Shown here piece after piece: positions 50,728 to 60,697 of a DNA stretch of 64,000 bases. Made by a program: the position numbers and the translations under genes. Under the pieces are notes generated by a model that searched no databases, was not told the DNA's origin, and saw nothing but the letters and a program-made list of their open reading frames with translations. Each line of letters opens with the position of its first letter. Position 1 is the first letter of the stretch. Origin of the DNA: UBA7330 sp965243485 (lineage in GTDB: Bacteria; Bacteroidota; Bacteroidia; Cytophagales; Cyclobacteriaceae); assembly GCA_965243485.1 (NCBI GenBank), contig CBDEVP010000001.1, positions 4,774,001 through 4,838,000 on the forward strand. The letters run 5' to 3'.

Positions 50728-52782
50728 ATGCCACCCCCGGATATCAAAAAAAGGATTGATGAACTCACAGACCAGCTCAACAGGCTGAATTATCTCTATT
50801 ACCAGGAGAGCACTTCGGAAGTGTCTGACTATGAGTTTGATCAGATGTTGAAAGAATTAGAGCAACTCGAAAATGATCATCCGGAACTTAAACGTGAGGA
50901 TTCGCCCACGCACAGGGTTGGTGGCACCATTACCAAAACTTTCGACACGGTATATCATAAATATCCGATGCTTTCGCTGGGTAATACATATTCCAAGGAG
51001 GAATTGACTGATTTTGATAAACGCGTCAGCAAAGGACTGGGCACCGATGAGTACGAATACTTCTGTGAGTTGAAGTTTGATGGAGTGGCCATCAGCCTAT
51101 TGTATGAAAATGGCACCCTGAAGCAGGCAGTGACCAGAGGTGATGGGGAGAAAGGTGATGACGTCACCAACAATGTAAAGACCATCAGGACCATACCACT
51201 AAAAGTGGCAGCGAGTAAATATCCCGATATCTTTGAAGTGAGAGGTGAGGTATTTATGCCCAAAAAAGCATTCGAAAAGCTGAATGCATCTAGGGCCGAG
51301 GCCGGGGAATCTCTTTTGGCCAATCCAAGGAACACCACCAGCGGAACACTGAAAATGCAGGATTCTTCCATTGTAGCCAGCCGGTCGCTTGACTGCTATC
51401 TTTATTCACTGCTGGGAGAAAACCTTGAGCCCAAAACACATGCGGATGCTATTGAACTTCTTGAAAAACTACAATTCAATGTTTCGCAGACTTACAGGAA
51501 ATGTAAGGACATTGATGAAGTTTTTAAATACATCAACGAGTGGGAACAAAAGAGACATTCCCTGCCGGTTGAAACTGATGGGGTTGTATTAAAGGTCAAC
51601 GATTCTGACCAGCAGAAAGAACTTGGGTTTACAGCCAAAAGTCCCCGATGGGCCATCGCCTATAAATATAAGGCCGAAGGAGCACAGACAAAGCTCAAAG
51701 GGATCACCTACCAGGTCGGGCGAACCGGGGCCATCACCCCTGTGGCAGAATTAGAACCAGTGTTACTCGCTGGCACTACAGTGAAGCGGGCATCGCTACA
51801 CAACGCCAATGAAATCGAGCGGCTGGATATCCGTATAGGTGATTTTGTGACCGTAGAAAAAGGGGGTGAGATCATCCCAAAGATCACCGGCGTAGTTCAG
51901 AACAAAAGATCGAATACCAAAAAACTGGAATATATCAGCCGTTGCCCTGAGTGCGGCACTCCTCTGGAAAGAAAAGAAGGGGAAGCTGTTCATTACTGTC
52001 CTAATTTCTCTGGTTGCTCACCGCAGGTCCGCGGAAGGATCGAGCATTTCATTTCTAGAAATGCGATGGATATCAATCATTTAGGTCCGAATACGATCCG
52101 TGGCTTATTCAATAAAGGATTGATCAAAGACATAGGCGACCTGTATCATCTAAGCTTTGATGACCTTAATGAACTGAAGTTTGAAGAAACTGATCCGGTC
52201 ACCGGCGAGACAAAAATCCGATCAATAAAGGAAAAAACTGCCAGGAATATTCTTGACTCACTTGAGAAGTCAAAATCCGCATCCTTTGAAAATATACTCT
52301 TCGGATTGGGGATCAGATATGTTGGTAAAACAGTAGCAGAAAAGCTAGCAGACCATTTCAGGTCCATCGACCGGTTGAAGGGAGCAGGTTTTGAAGAGAT
52401 CGTGGCCGTCCATGAGATTGGAGAAAGGATTGCAGAAAGCGTGGTCCATTATTTTGGAGACCGCGAGAACCTGAGAATCATCGAGAAACTCCGGAATGCG
52501 GGCCTGAACTTTGAATTAGAAAATAATGAATCCAGTGAGGAAAGTGATATTTTAGCTGGTAAATCCTTTGTTATTTCCGGGGTCTTTGAGACCATCGACC
52601 GGGAAGAACTGAAAAAGTTAATCAAAAACCTTGGAGGAAAAGTGAATAGTAGCGTGACCGGGAAGACAGATTATCTTGTAGCTGGTGAAAATATGGGACC
52701 GGCAAAAAGAGAAAAAGCGGAAAAACTTGGAGTAAACATCCTGTCTGAAAAAGAATTCAATGAAATGATCAACAGAAAATGA
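50728..52782 (+). CDS. ligA: NAD-dependent DNA ligase LigA
   Basis: 684 aa. Adenylation Lys in ELKFDG (K116), OB fold, four-Cys zinc finger (CPECG ... YCPNFSGC), helix-hairpin-helix domain and C-terminal BRCT (AGKSFVISGVFETIDREELKKL). Seals nicks in replication and repair. The next gene (DUF6913) starts by ATGA overlap, and dapA follows, so the three form an operon. Confidence 0.98.
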   Translation: MPPPDIKKRIDELTDQLNRLNYLYYQESTSEVSDYEFDQMLKELEQLENDHPELKREDSPTHRVGGTITKTFDTVYHKYPMLSLGNTYSKEELTDFDKRVSKGLGTDEYEYFCELKFDGVAISLLYENGTLKQAVTRGDGEKGDDVTNNVKTIRTIPLKVAASKYPDIFEVRGEVFMPKKAFEKLNASRAEAGESLLANPRNTTSGTLKMQDSSIVASRSLDCYLYSLLGENLEPKTHADAIELLEKLQFNVSQTYRKCKDIDEVFKYINEWEQKRHSLPVETDGVVLKVNDSDQQKELGFTAKSPRWAIAYKYKAEGAQTKLKGITYQVGRTGAITPVAELEPVLLAGTTVKRASLHNANEIERLDIRIGDFVTVEKGGEIIPKITGVVQNKRSNTKKLEYISRCPECGTPLERKEGEAVHYCPNFSGCSPQVRGRIEHFISRNAMDINHLGPNTIRGLFNKGLIKDIGDLYHLSFDDLNELKFEETDPVTGETKIRSIKEKTARNILDSLEKSKSASFENILFGLGIRYVGKTVAEKLADHFRSIDRLKGAGFEEIVAVHEIGERIAESVVHYFGDRENLRIIEKLRNAGLNFELENNESSEESDILAGKSFVISGVFETIDREELKKLIKNLGGKVNSSVTGKTDYLVAGENMGPAKREKAEKLGVNILSEKEFNEMINRK

Positions 52783-53273
52783 TAAAGAAACTGATCATAA
52801 CATACCGGACTTCAAGAAATGAGAAGAAAAGGAAATGTAAATCAGGCATCGAATTCAGTAAATCCAAACATATCGGCCTGATCATCCATGAAGACTTTGA
52901 AAATGAGGAAAATATCAATAAGGTTATAGATGATCTGAAAAAAGATAACAAGAAGGTTTCAAAAATTTATTTTCTAAGGAATCCGGGAGGACACCAGATG
53001 ACCCCCTGGTTCAAAGCTTCACAGATCAATTTCCTCGGCCAGGTGAAATCACCTGAGTTGGATCACTTCCTGAAGCAGGACTTTGATTTTTTGCTTTGTT
53101 TTGATGATTCTAACAGCTATTTACTGGATTATGTAAGTTCACTCACCAGTGCACCATCAAGGATTGGGGTCATGAAGCCGGATCGAACGCATTTCTATGA
53201 GATGATGGTTCAGGTAGATAATCAGAGTACTTTTGCCAGTAGCGAAATTCTCAGATATCTTAAAAAGATATAA
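52779..53273 (+). CDS. DUF6913 family protein
   Basis: 164 aa. Basic N-terminus (KKLIITYRTSRNEKKRKCK), then an alpha/beta body with 'HIGLIIHEDFENEENINKVIDDL' and 'DFLLCFDDSNSYLLDYV', the pattern I know from DUF6913 of Bacteroidota, conserved next to ligA and dapA. No catalytic motif. Overlaps ligA by 4 bases; dapA begins 1 base after its stop. Function unknown. Confidence 0.75.
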   Translation: MIKKLIITYRTSRNEKKRKCKSGIEFSKSKHIGLIIHEDFENEENINKVIDDLKKDNKKVSKIYFLRNPGGHQMTPWFKASQINFLGQVKSPELDHFLKQDFDFLLCFDDSNSYLLDYVSSLTSAPSRIGVMKPDRTHFYEMMVQVDNQSTFASSEILRYLKKI

Positions 53274-53274
53274 C

Positions 53275-54144
53275 ATGTTACAACAAAATTTAGGCGGTAC
53301 AGGTGTTGCTTTAGTCACACCATTTAAAAAGGATCTTTCGATTGATTTTGATGGTTTAAAGAAAGTATTGGATCATGTCACCAAAGGAAAAGTTGAGTAT
53401 CTGGTTGTGCTGGGTAGTACAGGCGAAGCGGCCACTATAGAATGGTCTGAGAAGCTTCGAATCCTTGAGTTTGTATTAAAAAACAATGCCAAAAACCTGC
53501 CGGTTGTAATGGGTTTGGGTGGAAACAACACGGCCAAAATGATCAAAGAAGTAAAGGAATTGGATAATTTTCCGGTTTCAGCCATCCTTTCTTCCAGCCC
53601 ACACTACAACAAACCATCTCAGGATGGAATTATCATGCATTATCAACGTTTTGCGGATGCCTCTAAATTTCCGGTCATTCTGTACAACGTTCCTTCTCGT
53701 ACTGGCAGCAACATGACATCAGACACCACGATCAAACTCTCCAAACATCCCAATATTACGGGTATCAAGGAAGCCAGCGGGAATCTCGATCAATGTGCCA
53801 GGATCATTGCAAATTCAGATAAGGATTTTACGTTGGTATCCGGCGATGATGCTCTCACTTTTCCGATGATATCCATGGGTGCCGGGGGAGTGATTTCCGT
53901 GATAGCCAACCTATTCCCATTAGAATTTTCTGAAATGGTACGGGTGGCACTTTCCGGCCAAACGGAAAAAGCCAGACAATTAAATGAAAAACTTCTTACC
54001 CATTATGAGTTGGTGGGTCTGGAAGGGAATCCCGTATCATTAAAGACCGGGATGAAAGCACATAAGATCATAGAAGATTATGTCAGACTTCCGCTGGTCA
54101 GCGGTTCGGAAGGATTGAGGAATAAATTTTTGAAATACGCATAA
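53275..54144 (+). CDS. dapA: 4-hydroxy-tetrahydrodipicolinate synthase
   Basis: 289 aa from ATG 53275; the frame is open to 53233 inside DUF6913, but the family starts MLQQNLGGTGVALVTPF. The substrate loop GSTGE (47-51), Tyr137 in YNVPSRTG and the Schiff-base Lys165 in GIKEASG are all present. Condenses pyruvate with aspartate semialdehyde in lysine/diaminopimelate synthesis. Followed by a strong terminator. Confidence 0.97.
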   Translation: MLQQNLGGTGVALVTPFKKDLSIDFDGLKKVLDHVTKGKVEYLVVLGSTGEAATIEWSEKLRILEFVLKNNAKNLPVVMGLGGNNTAKMIKEVKELDNFPVSAILSSSPHYNKPSQDGIIMHYQRFADASKFPVILYNVPSRTGSNMTSDTTIKLSKHPNITGIKEASGNLDQCARIIANSDKDFTLVSGDDALTFPMISMGAGGVISVIANLFPLEFSEMVRVALSGQTEKARQLNEKLLTHYELVGLEGNPVSLKTGMKAHKIIEDYVRLPLVSGSEGLRNKFLKYA

Positions 54145-54171
54145 AAAAAGGGGCCCACGGCCCCTTTTTTG
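54143..54171 (+). terminator. Terminator of the ligA-DUF6913-dapA operon
   Basis: GGGGCC, loop CAC, GGCCCC followed by TTTTTT and preceded by A7, directly at the dapA stop. It may also serve the convergent Hc1-like gene. Confidence 0.93.
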
Positions 54172-54189
54172 TTGATACTATTCTGTTGC

Positions 54190-54363
54190 TTATTTGTTTT
54201 TGATATCCTGTACCTCAATTCTAATTTCCTGGGCTAGATTTTTGACATCCTGCATACCTTTTCTCACGCGGGTACCAGCTGCAGAATTCCCTTTATCATA
54301 GAATTTTTGGAAGTCACCTTCGAGTGACATTAACAGATCTTTTATTTGCTCGAATCTTTTCAT
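54190..54363 (-). CDS. Histone H1/Hc1-like DNA-binding protein, 57 aa
   Basis: ATG at 54363 with the typical start MKRFEQIKDLLMSLEGDF, then 'KGNSAAGTRVRKGMQDVKNLAQEIR' and a Lys-ending tail. This is the small conserved Bacteroidota 'histone H1' (Hc1 family) protein. Mostly one long amphipathic helix pair with Lys/Arg. Probably a nucleoid protein. Its stop is close to the dapA terminator, with which it converges. Confidence 0.9.
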   Translation of the reverse strand: MKRFEQIKDLLMSLEGDFQKFYDKGNSAAGTRVRKGMQDVKNLAQEIRIEVQDIKNK

Positions 54364-54452
54364 ATTGATAAATCTTTAAGGTTACTGATAATTTATTCGA
54401 TAGAGCAATTTAACTAAAATGTTCAAAATCCAAGGTAAAACGGCGAAAAAAG

Positions 54453-55709
54453 CTATGTTTCAAGCAAAGTAGCGCCTTTTTCTCCTTCTTTCAGATAGAT
54501 CCCTTCTTCTAATTTTCCTTTGATCGTTTCGAATACTTTTAATGTTTCTTTGACATCATCCAGACTGTGCGCGGCTGTCGGTATGATCCTTACAATAATA
54601 GTTCCTTTTGGTACCACCGGATAAGCTACTGCTGAGCAGAAAATACTGTAATTGGTCCGAAGATCCTTCATCAGATTGGCAGCTTCATACGGATCCCCGC
54701 TAAGTACTACCGGAGTGACAGGAGACTTGGTAGTTCCGATATTTAGTCCCATCTCTTTAAGACCTGATTGCAAGGCATTCACAATCTTCCACAGGTTATC
54801 CTTAAACTCAGGATGCTTCTTGATGAGTTCAAGACGCTTGATGTTCCCCAATACAATGGCCAGGGGCAATGACTTCGCAAAGATCTGGGACCTGAGGTTA
54901 TATTTCAAAACATCCAGAACCTTGGGATCACTGGCCAGAAATCCGCCGATGCTGGCCATCGACTTTGCAAAAGTGGCAAAATACAGATCCACTTCGTCGG
55001 TCACCCCAAAATGCTGTGCGGTACCTCCACCCTTTTCTCCCATGGTCCCAAAACCATGAGCATCATCGACAAACAACCTGAAATCGTACTTTTTCTTAAG
55101 CTCAACGATCCCTTTCAGATCACCGGTATTGCCAGACATGCCGAAGACACCCTCTGTGATCACAAGAATCCCTCCCCCGGTCTCTTTGGTGATCTTCTCT
55201 GCCCTGCGGAGTTGCATTTCAAGATTCTTGATGTCGTTGTGAGGATAAACAAAGCGTTTACCCATATGCAGTCGTACCCCATCAATGATGCAGGCATGAC
55301 ACTCCGCATCATAAACGATCACATCTTTCCTGCCTACCACGGCATCGATGATCGAAAGAACCCCCTGATATCCGTAGTTGAGCAGCAATCCTGCCGGCTT
55401 GCCGACAAATTCCGCAAGCTCGGTCTCCAGCTGAGTGTGATATTTTGTATTTCCAGTCATCATCCTGGCACCCATCGGATAACCAAGTCCGTACTTGGCT
55501 GCTGCTTCCGCATCGGCCTTTCTCACTTCAGGATGATTGGCTAAACCAAGGTAATTATTAAGGCTCCAGGTAAGTACTGTTTTTCCTTTGAATTGCATTC
55601 TTGGGGCGATCTCACCCTCAAGCATTGGAAACATATAATAGTTATCGTCAATATGGGAAATACTTCCCAACGGCCCCCTGTTCGCCTGCAGTTTTTCAAA
55701 TAAATCCAT
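54453..55709 (-). CDS. Alpha-oxoamine synthase, serine palmitoyltransferase-like
   Basis: 418 aa. PLP fold type I enzyme with H138 in DAECHACII, D215 and H218 in FVDDAHGFGTMG, and the PLP Lys249 in TFAKSMASIGGF. In Bacteroidota the close homologue starts sphingolipid synthesis (serine plus palmitoyl-CoA). Alternative family members are 2-amino-3-ketobutyrate CoA ligase and KAS-type AOS enzymes. Residues beyond about 390 (EEGIYLKEGEKGATLLET) are typical of the SPT group. Cytoplasmic, single gene. Confidence 0.88.
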   Translation of the reverse strand: MDLFEKLQANRGPLGSISHIDDNYYMFPMLEGEIAPRMQFKGKTVLTWSLNNYLGLANHPEVRKADAEAAAKYGLGYPMGARMMTGNTKYHTQLETELAEFVGKPAGLLLNYGYQGVLSIIDAVVGRKDVIVYDAECHACIIDGVRLHMGKRFVYPHNDIKNLEMQLRRAEKITKETGGGILVITEGVFGMSGNTGDLKGIVELKKKYDFRLFVDDAHGFGTMGEKGGGTAQHFGVTDEVDLYFATFAKSMASIGGFLASDPKVLDVLKYNLRSQIFAKSLPLAIVLGNIKRLELIKKHPEFKDNLWKIVNALQSGLKEMGLNIGTTKSPVTPVVLSGDPYEAANLMKDLRTNYSIFCSAVAYPVVPKGTIIVRIIPTAAHSLDDVKETLKVFETIKGKLEEGIYLKEGEKGATLLET

Positions 55710-55851
55710 AAAAGATTGTTAATATTTCCTTACCAAATCCGCAACGCAAAACTAACATTAAATAAAATCTGCACAAACCAAATAATGCCTATTATAGGTG
55801 ATGTTTTATACCGGTGGTCATTAAATTTAAAGATCTAACACAGTTGACCTT

Positions 55852-57342
55852 ATGCCTAAAATCAAAAAGATCCTTGTAGCCAATCGTGGTGAAATTGCTT
55901 TGAGAATCATGAAAACTGCCAGTGATATGGGTATCAAGACGGTGGCAGTATACAGTGAAGCAGATCGTTTTTCACCACATGTAAAATATGCCGATGAAAA
56001 AATACTCATTGGTCCACCACCCTCATCCCAATCTTATCTTGACCAGCAAAAAATCATTGAAGCATGTAAACAAACAAAAGCAGACGCCATCCACCCGGGC
56101 TATGGATTCCTTTCCGAGAATTCTGATTTTGCAGCATTGGCGGAAAAAGCCGGACTCATTTTCATCGGACCCTCCTCTAAGTCCATTGAGATCATGGGAG
56201 ACAAACTCACTGCCAAGCAGGCTGTGAAAAAATACAATGTGCCACTGGTACCCGGTATGGATGAAGCCATCAAGGACGTGACTGATGCCAAAAAAGTAGC
56301 GAAAGCTGTCGGATATCCGGTATTGATCAAGGCCAGAGCAGGCGGCGGCGGCAAGGGTATGAGGATCGTGTGGGAAGAAAAACACCTGGAAGAGGAGATG
56401 AAACGGGCCATGAGTGAAGCGAAGAATGCTTTTAGTAACGATGCAGTATTTATTGAAAAATACATTACATCACCCAAACATATTGAGGTCCAGATCCTCG
56501 GCGATCAGAAAGGAAACATCATTCACCTCTTTGAACGGGAATGCACCGTGCAGAGAAGACATCAGAAAGTCATTGAAGAAGCGCCCTCTATCTCCATCAA
56601 TGAGGAAAAGAGAAAAGAAATTGGCGAAGCGGCTATCAATGTGGCCCGATCCTGCGGTTACTATGGCGCGGGGACTGTGGAGTTTGTGATGGATGAAAAC
56701 AAAAACTTCTATTTTCTTGAAATGAATACCCGGTTGCAGGTGGAGCATCCGGTCACAGAGATGATCACGGGTCACGACCTCGTAAAGGAGCAGATCCACA
56801 TTGCAGAAGGAAAGCCGCTTTCCATCAACCAGGAAGACCTCCATATCCAGGGTCACAGCCTGGAAATCAGGGTCTATGCTGAAGATCCTGAAAATAATTT
56901 TCTCCCGGACGTTGGGCTACTGAAAGTGTATGAGCCCCCGGAAGGACCCGGCGTCAGGGTTGATGACGGCTTTGAAGAAGGTATGGAAATACCGATCCAC
57001 TACGATCCGATGATCTCCAAGCTAATCACGTATGGCAAGGATAGACAAGAAGCCATCCAACGAATGCTCAGGGCTATTAGAGATTACAGGATCATTGGCG
57101 TAAAAAACTCCCTGGGTCTGGCTGCTTTTGTGATTCAACACAAAGCCTTTGAAGATGGATCCTTCACCACGAAATTCATGGAGGAGCACTTTAAGCCTGA
57201 GTACCTGCAAAAAAAGATCCCGAAGAAAATTCTGGAAGCAGCAGCACTCGTGGGTGGTAAACTTTATCTTGATCATCAGGCAAAGAACATTCCTGCACCC
57301 ACCAATCATAGCAACTGGAAGTTGAGGAAAGTTTTACGATGA
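55852..57342 (+). CDS. accC: Biotin carboxylase subunit of acetyl-CoA/acyl-CoA carboxylase
   Basis: 496 aa. MPKIKKILVANRGEIALRI opening, GYGFLSEN, the Gly-rich ATP loop RAGGGGKGMRIV, and catalytic region 'MNTRLQVEHPVTE'. The C-terminus is complete. Carboxylates biotin on its carrier protein for fatty-acid synthesis or acyl-CoA carboxylation; the carrier and transferase genes are not in the window. Overlaps the Maf gene by 4 bases. Confidence 0.95.
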   Translation: MPKIKKILVANRGEIALRIMKTASDMGIKTVAVYSEADRFSPHVKYADEKILIGPPPSSQSYLDQQKIIEACKQTKADAIHPGYGFLSENSDFAALAEKAGLIFIGPSSKSIEIMGDKLTAKQAVKKYNVPLVPGMDEAIKDVTDAKKVAKAVGYPVLIKARAGGGGKGMRIVWEEKHLEEEMKRAMSEAKNAFSNDAVFIEKYITSPKHIEVQILGDQKGNIIHLFERECTVQRRHQKVIEEAPSISINEEKRKEIGEAAINVARSCGYYGAGTVEFVMDENKNFYFLEMNTRLQVEHPVTEMITGHDLVKEQIHIAEGKPLSINQEDLHIQGHSLEIRVYAEDPENNFLPDVGLLKVYEPPEGPGVRVDDGFEEGMEIPIHYDPMISKLITYGKDRQEAIQRMLRAIRDYRIIGVKNSLGLAAFVIQHKAFEDGSFTTKFMEEHFKPEYLQKKIPKKILEAAALVGGKLYLDHQAKNIPAPTNHSNWKLRKVLR

Positions 57343-57920
57343 AACAGGTCATTCTGGCATCCAACAGCCCTCGCAGAAGAAAACTGATGGAGGAGGCAGG
57401 TTACCAATTCATATCGATCGATACCGACTTTGATGAACAGTTTCCTGACAATCTCCCACCGGAAAAGATTGCAGAGCACCTCGCAAAATCAAAAAATGAT
57501 CACTACAGAGATAGGTTTTCAGATGAAATCCTGATCACCTCAGACACCATCGTGGTAAAGGACGACCTGATCCTGGCCAAACCTGAAGATGAAAAGGCTG
57601 CGGCTGAAATGCTAAAAAGCCTTTCAAACGGTGCTCACCTGGTTATTACCGGGGTTTGTGTTTCTGATCCCAATCAGGAAATCACCTTTCATGATACCAC
57701 ACAGGTCTTTTTTAGTCCTTTGGATCACTCGGAAATTGATCATTATATCAAACATCATAAACCTTTTGATAAGGCCGGTGCTTATGGGATCCAGGATTGG
57801 ATCGGCCTGACTAAAATATGGAAAATTGAAGGATCCTATTTCAATGTCATGGGACTTCCCGTGCACTTACTTTATCAAACATTACGGGATCCGTTCGGAA
57901 TTACTCCCTTTCTGCAATAG
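57339..57920 (+). CDS. maf: Maf-family nucleotide pyrophosphatase
   Basis: 193 aa. LASNSPRRRKLMEEAGY (N-terminal Maf signature), ITSDTIVV with the catalytic Asp, and 'KPFDKAGAYGIQDW'. Hydrolyses non-canonical or modified NTPs (such as dTTP/UTP) and is linked to septum control. Overlaps accC by ATGA and the convergent efflux adaptor gene by 20 bases. Confidence 0.93.
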   Translation: MKQVILASNSPRRRKLMEEAGYQFISIDTDFDEQFPDNLPPEKIAEHLAKSKNDHYRDRFSDEILITSDTIVVKDDLILAKPEDEKAAAEMLKSLSNGAHLVITGVCVSDPNQEITFHDTTQVFFSPLDHSEIDHYIKHHKPFDKAGAYGIQDWIGLTKIWKIEGSYFNVMGLPVHLLYQTLRDPFGITPFLQ

Positions 57921-59259
57921 GTGTGGAATTATTTCCGGAGTTTTTAGCAACCTCTACATTATCTCCGTCATTGAGACGCTTTGAAACCGCCAGGAAGGGT
58001 CCTTTTATGATCTGCTCACCTTCATCCAAACCACTGACGATCTCGATCCTCTGGTAATCTGATATCCCCGTTTCAACAATCGTCTTTACGGCCTTTCCAT
58101 CAATAAGCCTGAAAACCACTTCATCCAGGTCCTGATTTGACAGGCCGATACCCTGGGTACCCTCATCGGTATTTGTTGAATCTGATGCTGCCTTACGTGT
58201 CGTCACAGAAGCGAGAGGGACTGATAGCACATTGGTTTTTGATTCTGTGAGAATCTCTACGCTGGCGGTCATACCAGGTCTGAAAGGATATCTCATCCCT
58301 TTATCTACCAAATCCCGGTAAGAGCTGTTAAGTATCTTGATACGCACTTCAAATTCAGTCACCGCATCGGCTGAAGCCTTCTCGTTTGCCGTGTTGGCAA
58401 TTTGAGTGACGACCCCCTTGAAATTCTTTTCCATATAGGAGTATGAATCTACATCGATGATGGAGGTGTCTCCGACGGAAATACGGATGATATCATTTTC
58501 ATTGACATTGACGCGTACTTCCATGTTATTCAGATCCGCGATACGCAGCATCTCCGTTCCCTGCATCTGTGAGGTCCCCACAACTGTCTCGCCCAGTTCG
58601 ATCGCGAGTTTGGAAACAATACCGTTCATTGGTGCGACAATCTCTGTCAGCCGCAGGTTTTCTGCAGCATCCTCCACAGTGGCCCGGGAGCTCTCTACGA
58701 TGTACTGACTGGCGACTACCTGTTGTTTTGCTGACTCGAGGTCCTGTTTGGCCACATTATAGTTTGCTTCAGCAAGTTCAAAATCCGACCTGGAAATCAC
58801 CCTCTCCTCAAATAACTTCTTCTGACGATTGTACTCCAACTCCTGCCGGGTAAAGGTAGCCTTTGCCCGCTCCAGAGCAGCCTTGGCACTTTCGTAATTC
58901 GCCCGCTGCTGATTCAGGGTGGCCCTGGAGCGCTCATAGGCTGAAATGAAATTATCAGGCCTGATCTTGAGAAGGAAATCCCCCTTTGCCACACTGTCCC
59001 CCTCCTCTACCCTGAGTTCAATGATCTCTCCTGAAACTTCAGGACTTATCTTTACTTCAATGACCGGTTGGACGGCACCTGAGGCACTTACTTTTTCCAC
59101 GATTGTGGCACGCTTTACTTTATCCGCTTCCACCTCAACTGCCTTTTTCTGACCTACCCAACCCTGTGATTTGCCCACAAGAGCCAAAATCACCAACACA
59201 ACCACCAAACCACCCAGAATGTAAATTAACCTGTTATTGGACTTCCTTTTTTTAGCCAT
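57901..59259 (-). CDS. Efflux periplasmic adaptor protein (HlyD/MacA-like)
   Basis: 452 aa. One N-terminal membrane helix (about 9-28, RLIYILGGLVVVLVILALVG), lipoyl-type halves flanking a long coiled-coil hairpin (about 105-200), beta barrel and MP domain. Bridges an inner-membrane pump to TolC. Lies 2 bases after the TolC-family gene on the same strand. The usual third gene, an ABC (MacB) or RND pump, does not follow; Maf converges instead. Confidence 0.9.
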   Translation of the reverse strand: MAKKRKSNNRLIYILGGLVVVLVILALVGKSQGWVGQKKAVEVEADKVKRATIVEKVSASGAVQPVIEVKISPEVSGEIIELRVEEGDSVAKGDFLLKIRPDNFISAYERSRATLNQQRANYESAKAALERAKATFTRQELEYNRQKKLFEERVISRSDFELAEANYNVAKQDLESAKQQVVASQYIVESSRATVEDAAENLRLTEIVAPMNGIVSKLAIELGETVVGTSQMQGTEMLRIADLNNMEVRVNVNENDIIRISVGDTSIIDVDSYSYMEKNFKGVVTQIANTANEKASADAVTEFEVRIKILNSSYRDLVDKGMRYPFRPGMTASVEILTESKTNVLSVPLASVTTRKAASDSTNTDEGTQGIGLSNQDLDEVVFRLIDGKAVKTIVETGISDYQRIEIVSGLDEGEQIIKGPFLAVSKRLNDGDNVEVAKNSGNNSTPIAERE

Positions 59260-59261
59260 TT

Positions 59262-60599
59262 TTAGAGATCCAGGGGTTTGCCCTGATAAAAATCAACGAG
59301 TTTTTTCTTAAACACAAAATCAAATTTGGCCCTGATGAGATCAGATTTTGCCTGATACAAATTATTGGAGGCCAACTGATAGTCAGTAAAATTTGCAGCC
59401 CCTAAGTTATATTGATTTTCAATGGATCGAAAAGTTTCTTCCAAAGCTTCCACTCTTTTAACTGAAGCCGAATAAGTCTTGGAGGCAGCTAACGCATTGT
59501 TATATGCACTTTCAATGGTCTGTCGCAAGGTGTTGCTTCGCTCAATAGCATCAAGTTCCGCCTGCTGCAGCGTGATCTTCGAACGCTGAATATCAGAATT
59601 CACACTCAACCTGTTGAAGATCGGAATCTGGATCCCCAACGATACAAATTTGCTAAGGTTATTTTGGAACTGGGAGGCTACATCCGTTTCAGTGCCCAGA
59701 GAGAAGGCATCCGAATAATTTGTTCTGAATCCCGCTCCCGCGGAGATGCTCGGAGAGTACCCTGACTGGGCAACTTTCACACCTAACAAAGCGCTCTCTT
59801 TTCTTAGTTCTGCACTTTTTATTTCGGGCTGGATCTCCATGGCAGATTCATAGACCTCCTGAATGGTGATGCTAAGATCTGCTTCCTCTACAGTGATGTC
59901 AAAGTCAGGCATGACTACATTGATTTCTTCCGAAGCAGGTATAAGCATACTTTGCTTTAGATTTAATTTGGCAAGATCCAGATTATTCTGAGCATTGACA
60001 AGATTTACTTCATCTCCGGCCACCTGCGAAATCAATTCAAGTTCACTGGTCCTGGGCAAAGCACCGGAAGCTACAAGCTTTTGGGTCCTGTCCAGCTGAT
60101 TTCTACTCGATTCCAGCTGATATTTTGCATTTTCCAGCAACTCAGTATTGAATAGAGCGGTCAGATAAAGATTGATAATATTTAACGTAATATCATTGGT
60201 AGCTTTTTCCACATCATATTCAGATGCCTGCAGGTTCGTCTGGGCCTGATTGATCCTGTTGTTGATATTGAATCCATTGAATAACATGATCCCTGTATTG
60301 CCTCCAAAATTGAGGGTATTGATCTCTCTTGTAATAAAATCATTGGTGGTAGGGTCGATGGACCTTCCAAAATTCAACCCGTACCCGGCAGATACATTGG
60401 CATCCGGAAGCCGGGCAGCTCTCGATTGATTGTAATTGATCCTCGCACCCTCCCGCTGCAGGTGACTTCTTCTGAGGTTAAGGTTATTTTCAAGGGCTAT
60501 GTCGATACATTCCCGGATGTCAAGGGTCCTGACCTCCTGGGCATAAATTGACGTGAAAAAAAGCAAAAAAATAGCGGTTAGTAGTGTCCTGTAGTCCAT
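59262..60599 (-). CDS. TolC-family outer-membrane efflux protein
   Basis: 445 aa. Signal peptide 1-20, two repeats of the OEP fold with long coiled helices (about 120-230 and 320-440) and the short beta strands that form the barrel. Forms a trimeric channel across the outer membrane and periplasm. Operon with the adaptor gene. Confidence 0.93.
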   Translation of the reverse strand: MDYRTLLTAIFLLFFTSIYAQEVRTLDIRECIDIALENNLNLRRSHLQREGARINYNQSRAARLPDANVSAGYGLNFGRSIDPTTNDFITREINTLNFGGNTGIMLFNGFNINNRINQAQTNLQASEYDVEKATNDITLNIINLYLTALFNTELLENAKYQLESSRNQLDRTQKLVASGALPRTSELELISQVAGDEVNLVNAQNNLDLAKLNLKQSMLIPASEEINVVMPDFDITVEEADLSITIQEVYESAMEIQPEIKSAELRKESALLGVKVAQSGYSPSISAGAGFRTNYSDAFSLGTETDVASQFQNNLSKFVSLGIQIPIFNRLSVNSDIQRSKITLQQAELDAIERSNTLRQTIESAYNNALAASKTYSASVKRVEALEETFRSIENQYNLGAANFTDYQLASNNLYQAKSDLIRAKFDFVFKKKLVDFYQGKPLDL

Positions 60600-60697
60600 G
60601 TGGATTGAGTTGAAGATGATTAGTTGACCTTGTAGTCAATTTAACGGTAAAGGGTGCGGTGTGGTCTAATTATGTTATAAAATTTGGAATTTTTGAT

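Noticed and set aside
55011..55544. 177-codon open frame antisense to the SPT-like gene
   Set aside because: Shadow frame over a PLP enzyme with clear active-site residues.
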